Assembly: GCA_964541615.1 (NCBI GenBank)
Contig: CAZIRA010000042.1
Coordinates: 1-19,148 of the forward strand
DNA from: UPXZ01 sp964541615
GTDB taxonomy: Bacteria > Bacteroidota > Bacteroidia > Bacteroidales > Paludibacteraceae
DNA: 19,148 nt
Direction: 5' to 3'
Below the pieces are notes generated by a model. It did no database searches. It was not told the origin of the DNA and was given only the letters and a program-made list of their open reading frames with translations. The position numbers and the translations under genes are program-made. This document shows positions 7,456 through 17,500 of this stretch, in pieces (position 1 is the stretch's first letter; each line of letters opens with the position of its first letter).

Positions 7456-7479
7456 TTTTTATATATTTTTTTGAGTGTG

Positions 7480-7487
7480 CAAATTTC
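7480..7487 (-). promoter_or_regulatory. Candidate -7 box for yidC (GAAATTTG)
   Basis: GAAATTTG on the minus strand matches TAnnTTTG at seven of eight positions. It would start the transcript near 7473, giving a leader of about 78 nt that includes both stem-loops. No clear TTG -33 element is present. Confidence 0.3.
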
Positions 7488-7542
7488 GGAAAAAAAACTG
7501 ACATATAAAAGTAAAAGAAGCTGATTTTTATATAAATAACAA

Positions 7543-7569
7543 AAGCACGATTATTGAAAAATCGTGCTT
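7543..7569 (-). terminator. Terminator hairpin of gltA
   Basis: AAGCACGATT and AATCGTGCTT form a perfect 10-bp stem with a 7-nt loop, 33 bp after the gltA stop. The T-tract that follows on the minus strand is interrupted (TTTTGTTATTTAT), but the stem is strong. Confidence 0.7.
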
Positions 7570-7602
7570 ATGTTTTAATTTCTATTTACTAAAAATCGCT
7601 TA

Positions 7603-8955
7603 TCAACGCTCATCAATCGGAACGAACGGCTGTCTTTCGCGTACATTCTTGTAAGCCGGACGGATGATGCGTTTACTTGTAAAGTTAAGTTCTTCAATGC
7701 GGTGAGCTGTCCAACCCACGATACGAGCCATTGCGAAAAGAGGTGTAAACACTTCTTCCGGAAGACCAATCGCATCATACACAAAACCTGAGTAAAAGTC
7801 CACGTTGATACAGGTTTGTTTTGCGTCAGGGCCTTTGAAATCCATGAAATTTTTGATAGCACGCTCTTCCACAAGTTCCATCAGCGCAAATTCTTTTTCG
7901 CGTCCTTTCTCTTTTGCCAAGTCGCGAGCCATATCTTTCAAGAGTCCGGCACGTGGATCACTTACGGTATAAACTGCGTGACCAATTCCGTAGATCAAAC
8001 CAGTTTTGTCGTGTGCTTCTTTTCTGAGAACGCGCATCAGGTAGTTATCCACTTCTTCCACATTTTCCCAATGAGAAACATTTCTTTTCAAATCTTCCAG
8101 CATGCTCTTCACTTCGATGTTGGCACCACCGTGGAGAGGTCCTTTCAGCGAACCGATACCGGCTGCAATGGCTGAATAAGTATCCGTTTCAGTTGAGCTG
8201 GTTACACGTACAGAGAATGTAGAGTTATTACCTCCACCGTGGTCAGCATGAAGAATGAGTGCAAGGTCAAGAATTTTAACTTCAAGTTCGGTGTAATTGT
8301 CCTTTCCTTTCATCATGTAGATAAAATTCTCAGCCACAGATTTTTCTTCAAGCGGATGGCGAACGTGTAGCGAACGACCAAATTTAGCATGACGAAGAAC
8401 CTGATATGCATATGCAATAATTGTCGGGAATTTTGCAATCAGATTAATAGACTGTCTAATCAGGTTATCCTTTGAAATGTCGTCCGGATTTTCGTCGTAA
8501 ACGTAAAGTTCCAATACGCTTCTTGCCAGGATATTCATGATATTTCCACCGCGAAGAGCCAAAATATTCATGGTTGTACGGTGGTCCAGAGGCATTGTTT
8601 TGACAATTACCTGACGGAAAAGTTCCAGTTCTTCTTTATTTGGAAGTCCTCCGGAAAGCAGCAAATAAGCTGTTTCTTCAAATCCAAGACGGTTTTCTTT
8701 CTGGATACCGTGCACAAGCTCTTCAACATCGAGACCACGATACATCAATTTTCCCGGTATAGCTTTGAGCCCGCCTTCCGGTTTTTTCTCATAACCCACT
8801 ACGTCGCCTACGCGGGTAAGACCGGCCAGCACGCCAGAACCATCATCATTACGAAGTCCGCGTTTTACCTGCAACTCCGAAAACAACTCTTTTTTGATAT
8901 TGGTTGTCCGCTTAATACTTTCGGAAAGCTGGTTAATTAATTCTTTTTCAGTCAT
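7603..8955 (-). CDS. gltA: Citrate synthase
   Basis: This 450-residue enzyme condenses acetyl-CoA and oxaloacetate to citrate. The catalytic triad is visible: H275 in KGPLHGGAN, H326 in YGIGHAVYTVSDPRA and D386 in CINVDFYSG. HADHGGGNNSTF (236-247) and the C-terminal RIVGWTAHRIEEL are also typical. The residue after H326 is alanine where E. coli GltA has arginine. An N-terminal extension of about 45 residues precedes the core. It lies downstream of acn and icd on the same strand; a 172-bp spacer with no terminator separates it from icd. That spacer holds a weak -7-like TAAATTCG at 9017-9024 (minus strand), so it may be read both from its own promoter and by readthrough. A terminator follows at 7543-7569. 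Confidence 0.96.
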   Translation of the reverse strand: MTEKELINQLSESIKRTTNIKKELFSELQVKRGLRNDDGSGVLAGLTRVGDVVGYEKKPEGGLKAIPGKLMYRGLDVEELVHGIQKENRLGFEETAYLLLSGGLPNKEELELFRQVIVKTMPLDHRTTMNILALRGGNIMNILARSVLELYVYDENPDDISKDNLIRQSINLIAKFPTIIAYAYQVLRHAKFGRSLHVRHPLEEKSVAENFIYMMKGKDNYTELEVKILDLALILHADHGGGNNSTFSVRVTSSTETDTYSAIAAGIGSLKGPLHGGANIEVKSMLEDLKRNVSHWENVEEVDNYLMRVLRKEAHDKTGLIYGIGHAVYTVSDPRAGLLKDMARDLAKEKGREKEFALMELVEERAIKNFMDFKGPDAKQTCINVDFYSGFVYDAIGLPEEVFTPLFAMARIVGWTAHRIEELNFTSKRIIRPAYKNVRERQPFVPIDER

Positions 8956-9127
8956 TGTTTTTTATGTATTTTATTGATTTTATTTATTTTGTTAATTGAA
9001 TTTTCTGTGGTAAAACCGAATTTACGGACTTTTTTAATGATGATTCATAAAAATCTATCTTATAATGATTTAACCGCCTGATTTGTTCTACTGAAAACAG
9101 ATTATTTTTGAAAAAATGAAAAATATT

Positions 9128-10393
9128 TTATTTCACGATTTGGGCTACAACTTCACCGGCAAATTCAGATGTGCTTTTTGCCTGTCCGTTTTTCATAAAC
9201 CGGGCTAAGTCGCCGGTCGCTATTCCTTTCTCAAAAAGAGTTTCAAGCGAAGAAGTGATCAAATCACCGGCTTCATTCCAACCCATGTATTCGAGCATCA
9301 TGACAGCCGAAAGCAACATAGAGCAAGGATTCGCCTTGTTTTTACCTGCTATGTCGGGTGCAGTACCGTGAGTAGCTTCAAAAATTGCGTGACCAGTTTT
9401 GTAATTGATGTTTGCACCTGGTGCAATACCGATTCCGCCCACCATGGCCGCCAGCTGATCGGAAATATAATCTCCGTTCAGATTCAGCGTGGCAATCACC
9501 GAATATTCTTCGGGTTTAAGCAGTGTATTTTGAAGAAACGCATCGGCTATCACGTCTTTGATGAAAACTTTACCACCATCCACTGCTTCGTTGTAGGCAG
9601 CTACGGCTGCTTCCAATCCACGTTCGGCTTTTATTTTATTGAATTTATTTTCGGTAAATGTGTCCTCAGGAAATTCTCTTTCAGCCAGCGCATATCCCCA
9701 TTTTTTGAAACCGCCTTCTGTAAATTTCATGATGTTTCCTTTGTGAACCAGTGTTACAGACGGGAGTTTATTTTCAATTGCGTATAGAATGGCCGAACGA
9801 ACCAGCCGTTCTGTTCCTTCAACCGAAACTGGTTTCACACCTATCGATGTGGTTTCGGGAAAACGGATTTTGGCAACACCCATTTCCTCTTTCAGAAATT
9901 TCAGCACTTTTTCCACTTCGGGAGTTCCGGCATTCCATTCAATTCCGGCATAAATATCTTCCGTATTTTCACGGAAAATAGTCACGTGAACTTTTTCAGG
10001 ATGCAAAAGCGGAGTAGCCACTCCTTTGAACCAGCGTACAGGTCTCAGACACACGTACAGATCAAGTTCCTGACGCAGCGCTACATTCAGCGAGCGCATT
10101 CCTTCCCCGACAGGTGTGGTAAGTGGTCCTTTAATTCCTACAAGGTATTTACGGAAAGCATCCATTGTCTCCTCAGGAAGCCAGGTGCCAAATTTGTTAT
10201 ATGCTTTTTCACCGGCATACACCTCTTTCCAGTTGATCTTTTTCTGTCCGTTGTACACTTTTTCAACCGCTTTATCAACGATTTGACGCACGGAAGCCGA
10301 AATCTCCTTCCCTATTCCATCCCCTTCGATGAAAGGGATGGTAGGATTATCAGGAACCGTAAGTTTATTATTGTCTACAGTGATTTGATTCAT
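9128..10393 (-). CDS. icd: Isocitrate dehydrogenase, cofactor signature of NAD type
   Basis: This 421-residue type I homodimeric isocitrate dehydrogenase converts isocitrate to 2-oxoglutarate. E. coli-like landmarks are TTPVGEGMRSLNVALRQ (92-108, S101 at the substrate and phosphorylation serine), FRENTEDIYAGIEW (Y148), K218 in LVHKGN, and D308/D312 in NLNGDYISDQ. The adenosine pocket reads HGTAPDIAGKNKANP: D347, I348 and A354 replace K344, Y345 and V351, which hold the NADP 2'-phosphate in the E. coli enzyme. Aligned with E. coli, Y391 is also lost (G394) but R395 is kept (R398). The exact trio D-I-A is characteristic of NAD-dependent homologues, so NAD preference is inferred despite close similarity to enzymes often labelled NADP. 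It starts 20 bp after the acn stop. Confidence 0.95.
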   Translation of the reverse strand: MNQITVDNNKLTVPDNPTIPFIEGDGIGKEISASVRQIVDKAVEKVYNGQKKINWKEVYAGEKAYNKFGTWLPEETMDAFRKYLVGIKGPLTTPVGEGMRSLNVALRQELDLYVCLRPVRWFKGVATPLLHPEKVHVTIFRENTEDIYAGIEWNAGTPEVEKVLKFLKEEMGVAKIRFPETTSIGVKPVSVEGTERLVRSAILYAIENKLPSVTLVHKGNIMKFTEGGFKKWGYALAEREFPEDTFTENKFNKIKAERGLEAAVAAYNEAVDGGKVFIKDVIADAFLQNTLLKPEEYSVIATLNLNGDYISDQLAAMVGGIGIAPGANINYKTGHAIFEATHGTAPDIAGKNKANPCSMLLSAVMMLEYMGWNEAGDLITSSLETLFEKGIATGDLARFMKNGQAKSTSEFAGEVVAQIVK

Positions 10394-10413
10394 AATACTT
10401 CTTTGCGTTGGAA

Positions 10414-12660
10414 TTACTTCATCCCGTTTAAGGCGCTTCCGGCTTTGAACCAGCCGATCTGCTGCTCGTTGTAGGTATGCGCTACTTCAAATTCATCTTT
10501 TGAACCATCAGCGTGGTGAAGTACAACTTTCAGGTTTTTGCCGGGAGCAAATTCAGTCAGACCAAGAATGCTGATATTATCACGTTCCTGTACTTTGTTG
10601 TAGTCATCTTTATTGACAAAAGTCAACGCAAGCATTCCCTGTTTTTTCAAATTCGTTTCGTGAATACGAGCAAAAGATTTTACCAAAATAGCTTTTACAT
10701 TCAAAAATCTTGGTTCCATTGCAGCATGCTCGCGACTGGAGCCTTCACCGTAGTTTTCTTCTGCAACTACTACTGAACCAAGGCCTTTTGCTTTGAATTT
10801 TCGGGCCAAAGCAGGAACAGCAGAATATTCACCAGTTTCAGCGTCAAGCACCGAGTTGGTCTGATTGTTAAATTCATTCACTGCGCCAATCAGCATATTG
10901 TCAGAAATATTATCCAGGTGACCACGGAAACGAAGCCATGAACCTGCCATTGAAATATGATCGGTAGTACATTTTCCGGCAACTTTTATCAGCAGCGGAA
11001 GTTCTATGTAATCATTTCCATCCCAGGGTGCGAATGGAGCTAACTTCTGAAGCCTGGTTGAATCTGGATCAATATTAACTTCAATTTTGTAGCCATCGGC
11101 CGATGGCGCCAGATATCCTGCATCTTCTACTTCGTAGCCGTTTGGCGGCATTTCGTACCCTTTAGGCTCAACCAGTTTCACTTGTTCGCCTTTATCATTG
11201 GTCAATGTATCTTTCAGCGGATTAAACGCTAAATCACCTGAAATAGCAAATGCGGTAACCAGCTCAGGCGATGTAACAAAAGCATGCGTATTCGGGTTGC
11301 CGTCGTTTCTTTTTGCAAAATTCCGGTTGAAAGAGTTGACAATGGAGTTTGGACGGTCGTTTTCACCATCGCGTTTCCACTGTCCGATGCAAGGTCCGCA
11401 GGCATTGGCCATAATGACCGCGCCAGCTTCTTCAAATACCTGCAAAACTCCGTCTCTCTCGGCGGTGTAGCGTACTTGCTCTGAACCCGGATTGATAATT
11501 AGTTTTGTTTTGATGGATAATCCGTCTTTGCGGGCATTTTCCAGAATATGGGCGGCACGCGTCAAATCTTCGTATGAAGAGTTGGTACACGAACCGATCA
11601 ACCCAACTTCCAAAGCCGGAAAATTTTTCTCATTTACTTCTTTTCCAAAATCAGAAATAGTAAACGCTGCGTCCGGAGTAAATGGCCCGTTTACGTGCGG
11701 TTCCAAGTCAGAAAGATTAATTTCGATTACCCGGTCATAATATTGTTCCGGATTTGCTACCACTTCCGGGTCGGCCTGGAGGTATGAAATAATTTTTCGG
11801 GCTTCGTCAGCCACTTCTTTTCTTCCGGTTCCTTCGAGGTAAACAGCTGATTTTTGATCAAATGGGAAAATAGAAGTTGTTGCACCCACTTCCGCACCCA
11901 TGTTACAAATGGTACCTTTACCCGTAGCAGAAAAGGTTGAAACTCCTTCTCCGAAATATTCGATGATGGCGTTTGTGCCACCTTTTACAGTGAGGATTCC
12001 GGCAAGTTTCAGTATAATATCTTTCGGTGAAGCCCATCCTGAAAGTTTTCCGGTAAGTTTTACTCCTATGATTTTCGGCATTTTCAGTTCCCAGGGAAGT
12101 CCTGCCATCACGTCTACAGCATCAGCTCCTCCTACTCCGATAGCCACCATTCCCAGACCGCCCGCATTGGGTGTATGTGAGTCAGTTCCCACCATCATTC
12201 CGCCGGGGAAAGCGTAGTTTTCTAAAACTACCTGGTGGATAATTCCCGATCCCGGTTTCCAAAATCCGATGCCAAATTTATTGGAAACATCACGCAGGAA
12301 ATTGAAAACTTCTTCGTTGGTAATTTTTGCAGTCTGCAAGTCTGTTGATGCATTTTTATAGGCTTGAATCAAGTGGTCGCAGTGAACAGTAGAAGGCACG
12401 GCGGCACTTTTTCTACCAGAATTCATCAACTGCAAAAGCGCCATTTGAGCCGTTGCATCCTGCATGGCTACGCGGTCAGGCGCAAAGTCAACATAATCTA
12501 CGGCACGAGCATAATTTTCAACGGGAACATTTGGAGACAGGTGCGAAAAAAGTATTTTTTCGGTCAATGTCAACGGGTGCCCTAATTTTTTTCGGGCATC
12601 ATCAATTTTTGCGGGCAGCCCTGCATAAACCCGCTTGATCATTTCAATATCGAATACCAT
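10414..12660 (-). CDS. acn: Aconitate hydratase, mitochondrial type
   Basis: This 748-residue aconitase isomerises citrate to isocitrate through a [4Fe-4S] cluster. The three cluster cysteines are C358 (GLIGSCTNSS) and C421 and C424 (ANACGPCIGQW). Substrate-pocket landmarks include STVHCDHLIQA, GTDSHTPNAGGLG and, in the C-terminal swivel domain, GSSREHAAMEPRFL. Length and motif order match mitochondrial-type aconitase rather than the longer AcnA/IRP type or AcnB. It is first in the acn-icd-gltA cluster, 20 bp from icd. The 80-bp upstream spacer shows only an AT-rich palindrome at 12698-12717 and no clear consensus promoter. Confidence 0.96.
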   Translation of the reverse strand: MVFDIEMIKRVYAGLPAKIDDARKKLGHPLTLTEKILFSHLSPNVPVENYARAVDYVDFAPDRVAMQDATAQMALLQLMNSGRKSAAVPSTVHCDHLIQAYKNASTDLQTAKITNEEVFNFLRDVSNKFGIGFWKPGSGIIHQVVLENYAFPGGMMVGTDSHTPNAGGLGMVAIGVGGADAVDVMAGLPWELKMPKIIGVKLTGKLSGWASPKDIILKLAGILTVKGGTNAIIEYFGEGVSTFSATGKGTICNMGAEVGATTSIFPFDQKSAVYLEGTGRKEVADEARKIISYLQADPEVVANPEQYYDRVIEINLSDLEPHVNGPFTPDAAFTISDFGKEVNEKNFPALEVGLIGSCTNSSYEDLTRAAHILENARKDGLSIKTKLIINPGSEQVRYTAERDGVLQVFEEAGAVIMANACGPCIGQWKRDGENDRPNSIVNSFNRNFAKRNDGNPNTHAFVTSPELVTAFAISGDLAFNPLKDTLTNDKGEQVKLVEPKGYEMPPNGYEVEDAGYLAPSADGYKIEVNIDPDSTRLQKLAPFAPWDGNDYIELPLLIKVAGKCTTDHISMAGSWLRFRGHLDNISDNMLIGAVNEFNNQTNSVLDAETGEYSAVPALARKFKAKGLGSVVVAEENYGEGSSREHAAMEPRFLNVKAILVKSFARIHETNLKKQGMLALTFVNKDDYNKVQERDNISILGLTEFAPGKNLKVVLHHADGSKDEFEVAHTYNEQQIGWFKAGSALNGMK

Positions 12661-12697
12661 AATTTATAATGAGTTTTGAATTAATTTTATCTAAAAC

Positions 12698-12717
12698 TTT
12701 AACAATGAAATGTTAAA
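12698..12717. terminator. Weak AT-rich palindrome between barrel gene and acn
   Basis: TTTAACA and TGTTAAA form a 7-bp stem with a 6-nt loop, 24 bp after the stop of the barrel gene on the minus strand. It is followed by GTTTTAG, a poor T-tract. It may be a leaky terminator or an operator; the call is tentative. Confidence 0.3.
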
Positions 12718-12740
12718 ATTGTTCATGTCAGACCAAAAAA

Positions 12741-14507
12741 TCAAAACGAGAAAGCAGCGCCGACCATCATGTTGATTCCCTGTACCTGGTAACCCCGGTA
12801 AAATTCATATTTTTTATTCAAAATATTATTTACCCGTGCAAATATAGAAAGCCAGTCACGATAGGCGTAAGAAGCCCCAAGATTCCAATCCAGAACAGGC
12901 GTCATCAACGTTCCAACCGCATCAGATAGTTTTGCATAACGACCATCCTGAAAATAGAGATGCGTATTAATCGCTATGTCGTTAATCACTTTAACATTAG
13001 CTCCAAAATCAACATCCCAATTTGGTGAATGCCAGGCTTTTACTTCATCTTTTACATTCCAGAAATGGCGCGCTCCTTTCAGGTAAACATTGATCTGGTT
13101 TTTATAATCCCACGATGCACGCAAACCAACAGAAGCTCTATCTGCCTGTGAATAAACCACGTCAAAACGATTGTGATACATTTTGTTGAAACTTTCCGGC
13201 ATATCTACAGGAGGAGTTCCGGTTCTTTCATATGGACGATTGATGTAAAAATATTGATTTCCAATGACTTTATACTGCCCGTAAACATCAAAAAGCAGGT
13301 TGTAAAGCGGGCTGACTTTTACTCCTAAATAAGCATCAACTGGTGTGTAGGTGTCCTTAATCCTGATTTGAGGCGACATATACCTGTTTTCATCAAAGAT
13401 ATTGTACCAAGAATTTACCGTCAAATCTCCTGTCACGCCGCCGTAGATTGCCAGCAGATCGTGCAAAGCATTCCATTGTGCGCTCACATCGGCTGAAGGT
13501 GAAAAAATTTGTCCGGCATTCCCTATCGAGATACCTGTTTTGGCTCCCAAACGGAGAAACCAATCATCACTGACAATTTTATAGTAAGGATTCAGCTTGA
13601 TCAAGCTGTAACTTTCAGGGAAAGTGAAACCGGTGCCATATGTTCCGGAGTAAATAAAATTGTAGATATTTATGTCCATTCCGAGTCGGTTAAAATCAAA
13701 TGGAACTTCAAACAATCCTTTCAGATGTATCTGATTTTCAGACATTTTATTGTTTACACTGTTAAATAACCGGTAATTCAAACTGGCATCAAAAATCAGA
13801 TTATCAGCCAATGGAAGCGAGCGTGCGCCAACCGTTGCATTAGCGCGCCAGTGTGTGTTGTCCAAAGGCATTCCGGAGATATTGTACAGTGTTGTTTCAT
13901 TCATTTCCGGAGTTAAATAAGCTGCACTTCCAAAACGATTCTGACCTGCCACATCAGACATGATAAACGGCTCCAGCGAAGCGAAAGGTCTTCCGTAATA
14001 GTTGAAATAATCATGGCTGCCACCAATTCCGGCATACAAATCAAATGAGCTGAAAAGATGGTTGTACATAACAGATGCAGCTGTTTTCGAGTGTTTTTGG
14101 TCTACAAATGCTCCCAAATGATGCAGTGAAACATCCAGCCTGTTCTGTTCGTTGTTCAGAATCGGATACATGAAATCGGCCAGTGAGTTTAGAGGAAGCC
14201 CCATTCCAAGCCGTAAAAATCCTTTATTAGCCGGTCTGATACCGTGAAGTAATTCCTCGGCAGGAAGCGTATGTATATTGTAATCGATAGAAAGCGGTGT
14301 GGTGATATTTGAATAAACAGGACTGGTCTTGTCTACTGACGGTTCGACTATTTTTGGCGCAGTAATCACTTTTCCCACATCAGTAATGACCGGTTTGAAA
14401 TCACGCGTTACCGTCACGCTTTTATTCACAACGGTATCCTGAGTCTGAGCAAACAATAAAACTGATGAGCATGCTAATAGTACGATAGATAATATCTTGA
14501 TTTTCAT
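12741..14507 (-). CDS. Outer-membrane beta-barrel protein, TonB-receptor-like without plug
   Basis: This 588-residue protein has a signal peptide (MKIKILSIVLLACSSVLLFA-Q), a periplasmic stretch (about 25-85) with SVTVTRDFKPVITDVGKV and a proline-rich part, then about 500 residues of alternating aromatic/polar strands with G-x-x-Y/W patterns typical of an outer-membrane barrel. The end, IFARVNNILNKKYEFYRGYQ...AAFSF, is like the last strands of TonB-dependent receptors and finishes in phenylalanine, the usual barrel-assembly signal. No plug domain and no carboxypeptidase-like N-terminal domain are seen, and the size is below that of a complete TonB receptor. It lies 43 bp after the TPR gene, so the two form an operon; the TPR protein may be its periplasmic partner. 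Confidence 0.75.
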   Translation of the reverse strand: MKIKILSIVLLACSSVLLFAQTQDTVVNKSVTVTRDFKPVITDVGKVITAPKIVEPSVDKTSPVYSNITTPLSIDYNIHTLPAEELLHGIRPANKGFLRLGMGLPLNSLADFMYPILNNEQNRLDVSLHHLGAFVDQKHSKTAASVMYNHLFSSFDLYAGIGGSHDYFNYYGRPFASLEPFIMSDVAGQNRFGSAAYLTPEMNETTLYNISGMPLDNTHWRANATVGARSLPLADNLIFDASLNYRLFNSVNNKMSENQIHLKGLFEVPFDFNRLGMDINIYNFIYSGTYGTGFTFPESYSLIKLNPYYKIVSDDWFLRLGAKTGISIGNAGQIFSPSADVSAQWNALHDLLAIYGGVTGDLTVNSWYNIFDENRYMSPQIRIKDTYTPVDAYLGVKVSPLYNLLFDVYGQYKVIGNQYFYINRPYERTGTPPVDMPESFNKMYHNRFDVVYSQADRASVGLRASWDYKNQINVYLKGARHFWNVKDEVKAWHSPNWDVDFGANVKVINDIAINTHLYFQDGRYAKLSDAVGTLMTPVLDWNLGASYAYRDWLSIFARVNNILNKKYEFYRGYQVQGINMMVGAAFSF

Positions 14508-14550
14508 AATGTATGTTACAATTTACGAATGAATAATGATTCTTGCTGTT

Positions 14551-17500
14551 TTAATTGATCACATTTTGATTGGAACGAGCGTCAATTACATTCAATCTTG
14601 AATTGATCATTTCCTGTATATCGTTTTTTGCTGTGTAGTTTTTCTGCAAACTGAGCAGGTATTGCTTAGCCTGGAAATCGTCACCTTTCTGAATATATAC
14701 ATCCGAAAGAACTACGAAACTACGTGCCAGCCAATATTGGTGCGGAGTGCCGGTTTTTGCAAAGTCGAGCACCTCTTTTTCGGCATTGTTAAGCTGGTTC
14801 AATCTGAAATAAACTTCTGAGAGCATGTATTTAGCTTCCGCGCCAATCGATGTGCGTGTATCAATATTAATACCGCTTAAATCTTTCATTGCATCGCTTG
14901 GTTTATTTTGTTTCACATAAACTTTTGCCCGGTTAAGTAGTGCCTCCGACTTCATATCAGCAGTGGATTTTGGATCAGCTGCTATCTCACCGGCAATTTG
15001 TATTGTTTGGGCTTCATCGTTTAACATATAGCTGCTCCTCAACACTCCCAATCTGGCAATGTTTTTATTTTCAGTAGATTGAGCCACTTCATCCAGTTTT
15101 TTGAAGTAAGACATTGCAGCAGAGTAATCTTTTCCGTCAAATGCAATTTCCGCTGCGCGCAACGCTGCTTCTTCTGCATACGGATTTCCCTTTTGAGTGG
15201 TTATTTTTGCGTATTCCTCCAACGCTTTTTGTCTGTTATTCGAAGAATAGTAGCTGTCGGCCAGGTAGTTTTGAGCAAGTGCACAGAATTTACCACTCGG
15301 GCAATAACGCTGAAGGTATTCGCTGAACGACGAAATGGCACCGCTGTAATTTCCGGCGATATACTGTTTTTCAGCCGCAATGAATGTAATGGAATCTGCA
15401 CGGACTTCCGCATTTCTATCCACCGGTCTGCCGAGCGATTTCACATAATCCATGTAACTGTTCACGTTGTTTGTATTGATGTGCACAGTTTCAAGGCTTT
15501 CAAGTGCAGTTTCGGCTTCTTCGCTCATCGGATAATCAGCTATGACTTTTTTGAAAACAGGAATGGCGTTATCGTAATCGTTTTCATTGAAATAAACCAT
15601 ACCGATTTCGAGCTGAGCCTTCGGAGCTATTACGCTGTTGGGATAGGTAGCAAGCAATCTTCTGTTATTTTCGATTACCTTCATGTTGTTTTCAAGCATC
15701 ACGAATGAGCGCCCGATTTCATAAAGTGCATCGTCGCCGTATTCTGAATTCGGATATAGCTTAAGCAACTGCTCCAGTTTGATTATTTTCTGTTGGTAAT
15801 TCTTCTGAAGACCAGACATGTAAGCCGATTGGAAAAGTGCATAATCGCCTTTGGAAGGATCGCTCATGGCTCTTTCGTAATATTCGGTTGCTCTTGAGAA
15901 ATTGCGGGCACTGAAATAAGCATCACCCACTCTGTTCAACGCGTCAAAGTACATTGGCGACTGCGTATTTTTTTCATTGTCCAGGAATTTCAGGAACCAG
16001 GAAAGCGAATCGGAATACTTCTGCTGCCGGAAATAGGCATATCCAAGTGAGTAAAAGGCCTGAACATAATTGGGATTCACAGTCACGCCAGGCAGGTTGA
16101 AAAATGCAGTAAGGTCAGCTGCCGAACGGGAAAAATCATTCAGTCTGTAATTACTCTCACTCCTCCAGTAGTAGGCATCCGCCAGGTATCGTCCATTGGG
16201 TGCAGATTGTAGAGCTTTGGTGAAAAACTCTGCAGCTCTCGAATAATTTCCAGCCGTAAAAGCTTCTGTTCCAACCTGATATTCCAGGTATTGCTTCGTT
16301 TCAAGCAGCTTTGGTGTAAGATTTTTAATTTTTAGTATTGACTGATAAGCAGCTTCGTAGTTCTTCGAAGTTAAATAAACAGTTGATAGATAATCGTATG
16401 CCTTGTCGATATTATTAGAGTTGGGATATTCACGAATAAACTGCTCGAAAGCATTCACCGATTCACCAAAAGCGGCATTGGTCTCATAAGTAGTAAGAGC
16501 ATAATTATACAAAGCTTCTTCTCTCACCTTCGGATTGAAATTGGTTCTTGTAGCCACTTCGTAGGCCATCCGTGCATTGTTTTTGTCGCCGAGAGCCACA
16601 TAGGCATTTCCAAGCTGGAGGTAAGCACTTTCACTCATTTCATCCTGCTGAGTAGTCACCTTAGACAGGTATTTTACAGCATCTGCGGGTTGATTTGTCT
16701 TCAAATAACTCACACCAAGATAGTACACATCATTTCTGAGTACCTGACTGAAAAGACTCTCATATCTTTTCAAATTTTCAATGGCTTTCAGGTAATTTCC
16801 TTCAGTGTATGCCTTTTCGCCAATCATCCGGTAGAGTTCAGCGTTGTTTTTATTCTCCGGATATTTTTTCAAAAGCATATCGGCTCTTTTTTCCATTTCC
16901 GGATAATTTTTCCCGGCGTAATAAATCTGAGCCACATAATATGGTGCAATATCCTCAAATTCAGGATGTTTCTCCACTACCAGCAGGTCTGTGAGTGCTG
17001 CATCATAATTCTTCAACATATACTCGGTATAGCCTGTGTAATACCTTGCGGCAGCCTGATGAGGCGAATTCATTTTTTTAAGCGTATTGAAAATATCCAG
17101 CGCTTTGGAGTTGTTGCCTGTAGCCAGGTTGGCGTATCCACGGCTGAAAAGGTAGTCCACTTTTTCGTGCTCCACCAGGTGTGTTTCGTCAACGAGGCGA
17201 AAGTAATTCAACGCTTTCTGGTAATCTTTGTCTTCATACCGAAGATTTCCGAGCATGGCATAGCTTTTATCCCAAAAAGGAGTGTATGGATGCTCCTCCA
17301 CGTACTTCAAAAGCAGTTCTTCGGCGTTTTGCTGGCGGAGTTCATACGCATTTCCGGCCAGATAAAATTCAGCTTCCTGAATCATTCCGGCATTGGTTGG
17401 AACAGCCGTTTTAAGGAAATCTTCAAAACACCTGTACGATGCCGCAAATTTTCGTTGGTCAAAGAGTTCTTTTCCTTCATGAAAAAGGTTGTCCGGATGT

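Noticed and set aside
7575..7874. A 99-aa minus-strand ORF
   Set aside because: It is an alternative frame inside the 3' end of gltA with no independent signals.
9081..9127. AT-only stem (TATTTTT/AAAAATA) after icd considered as a terminator
   Set aside because: It contains no G-C pair in the stem and no defined T-tract after it.
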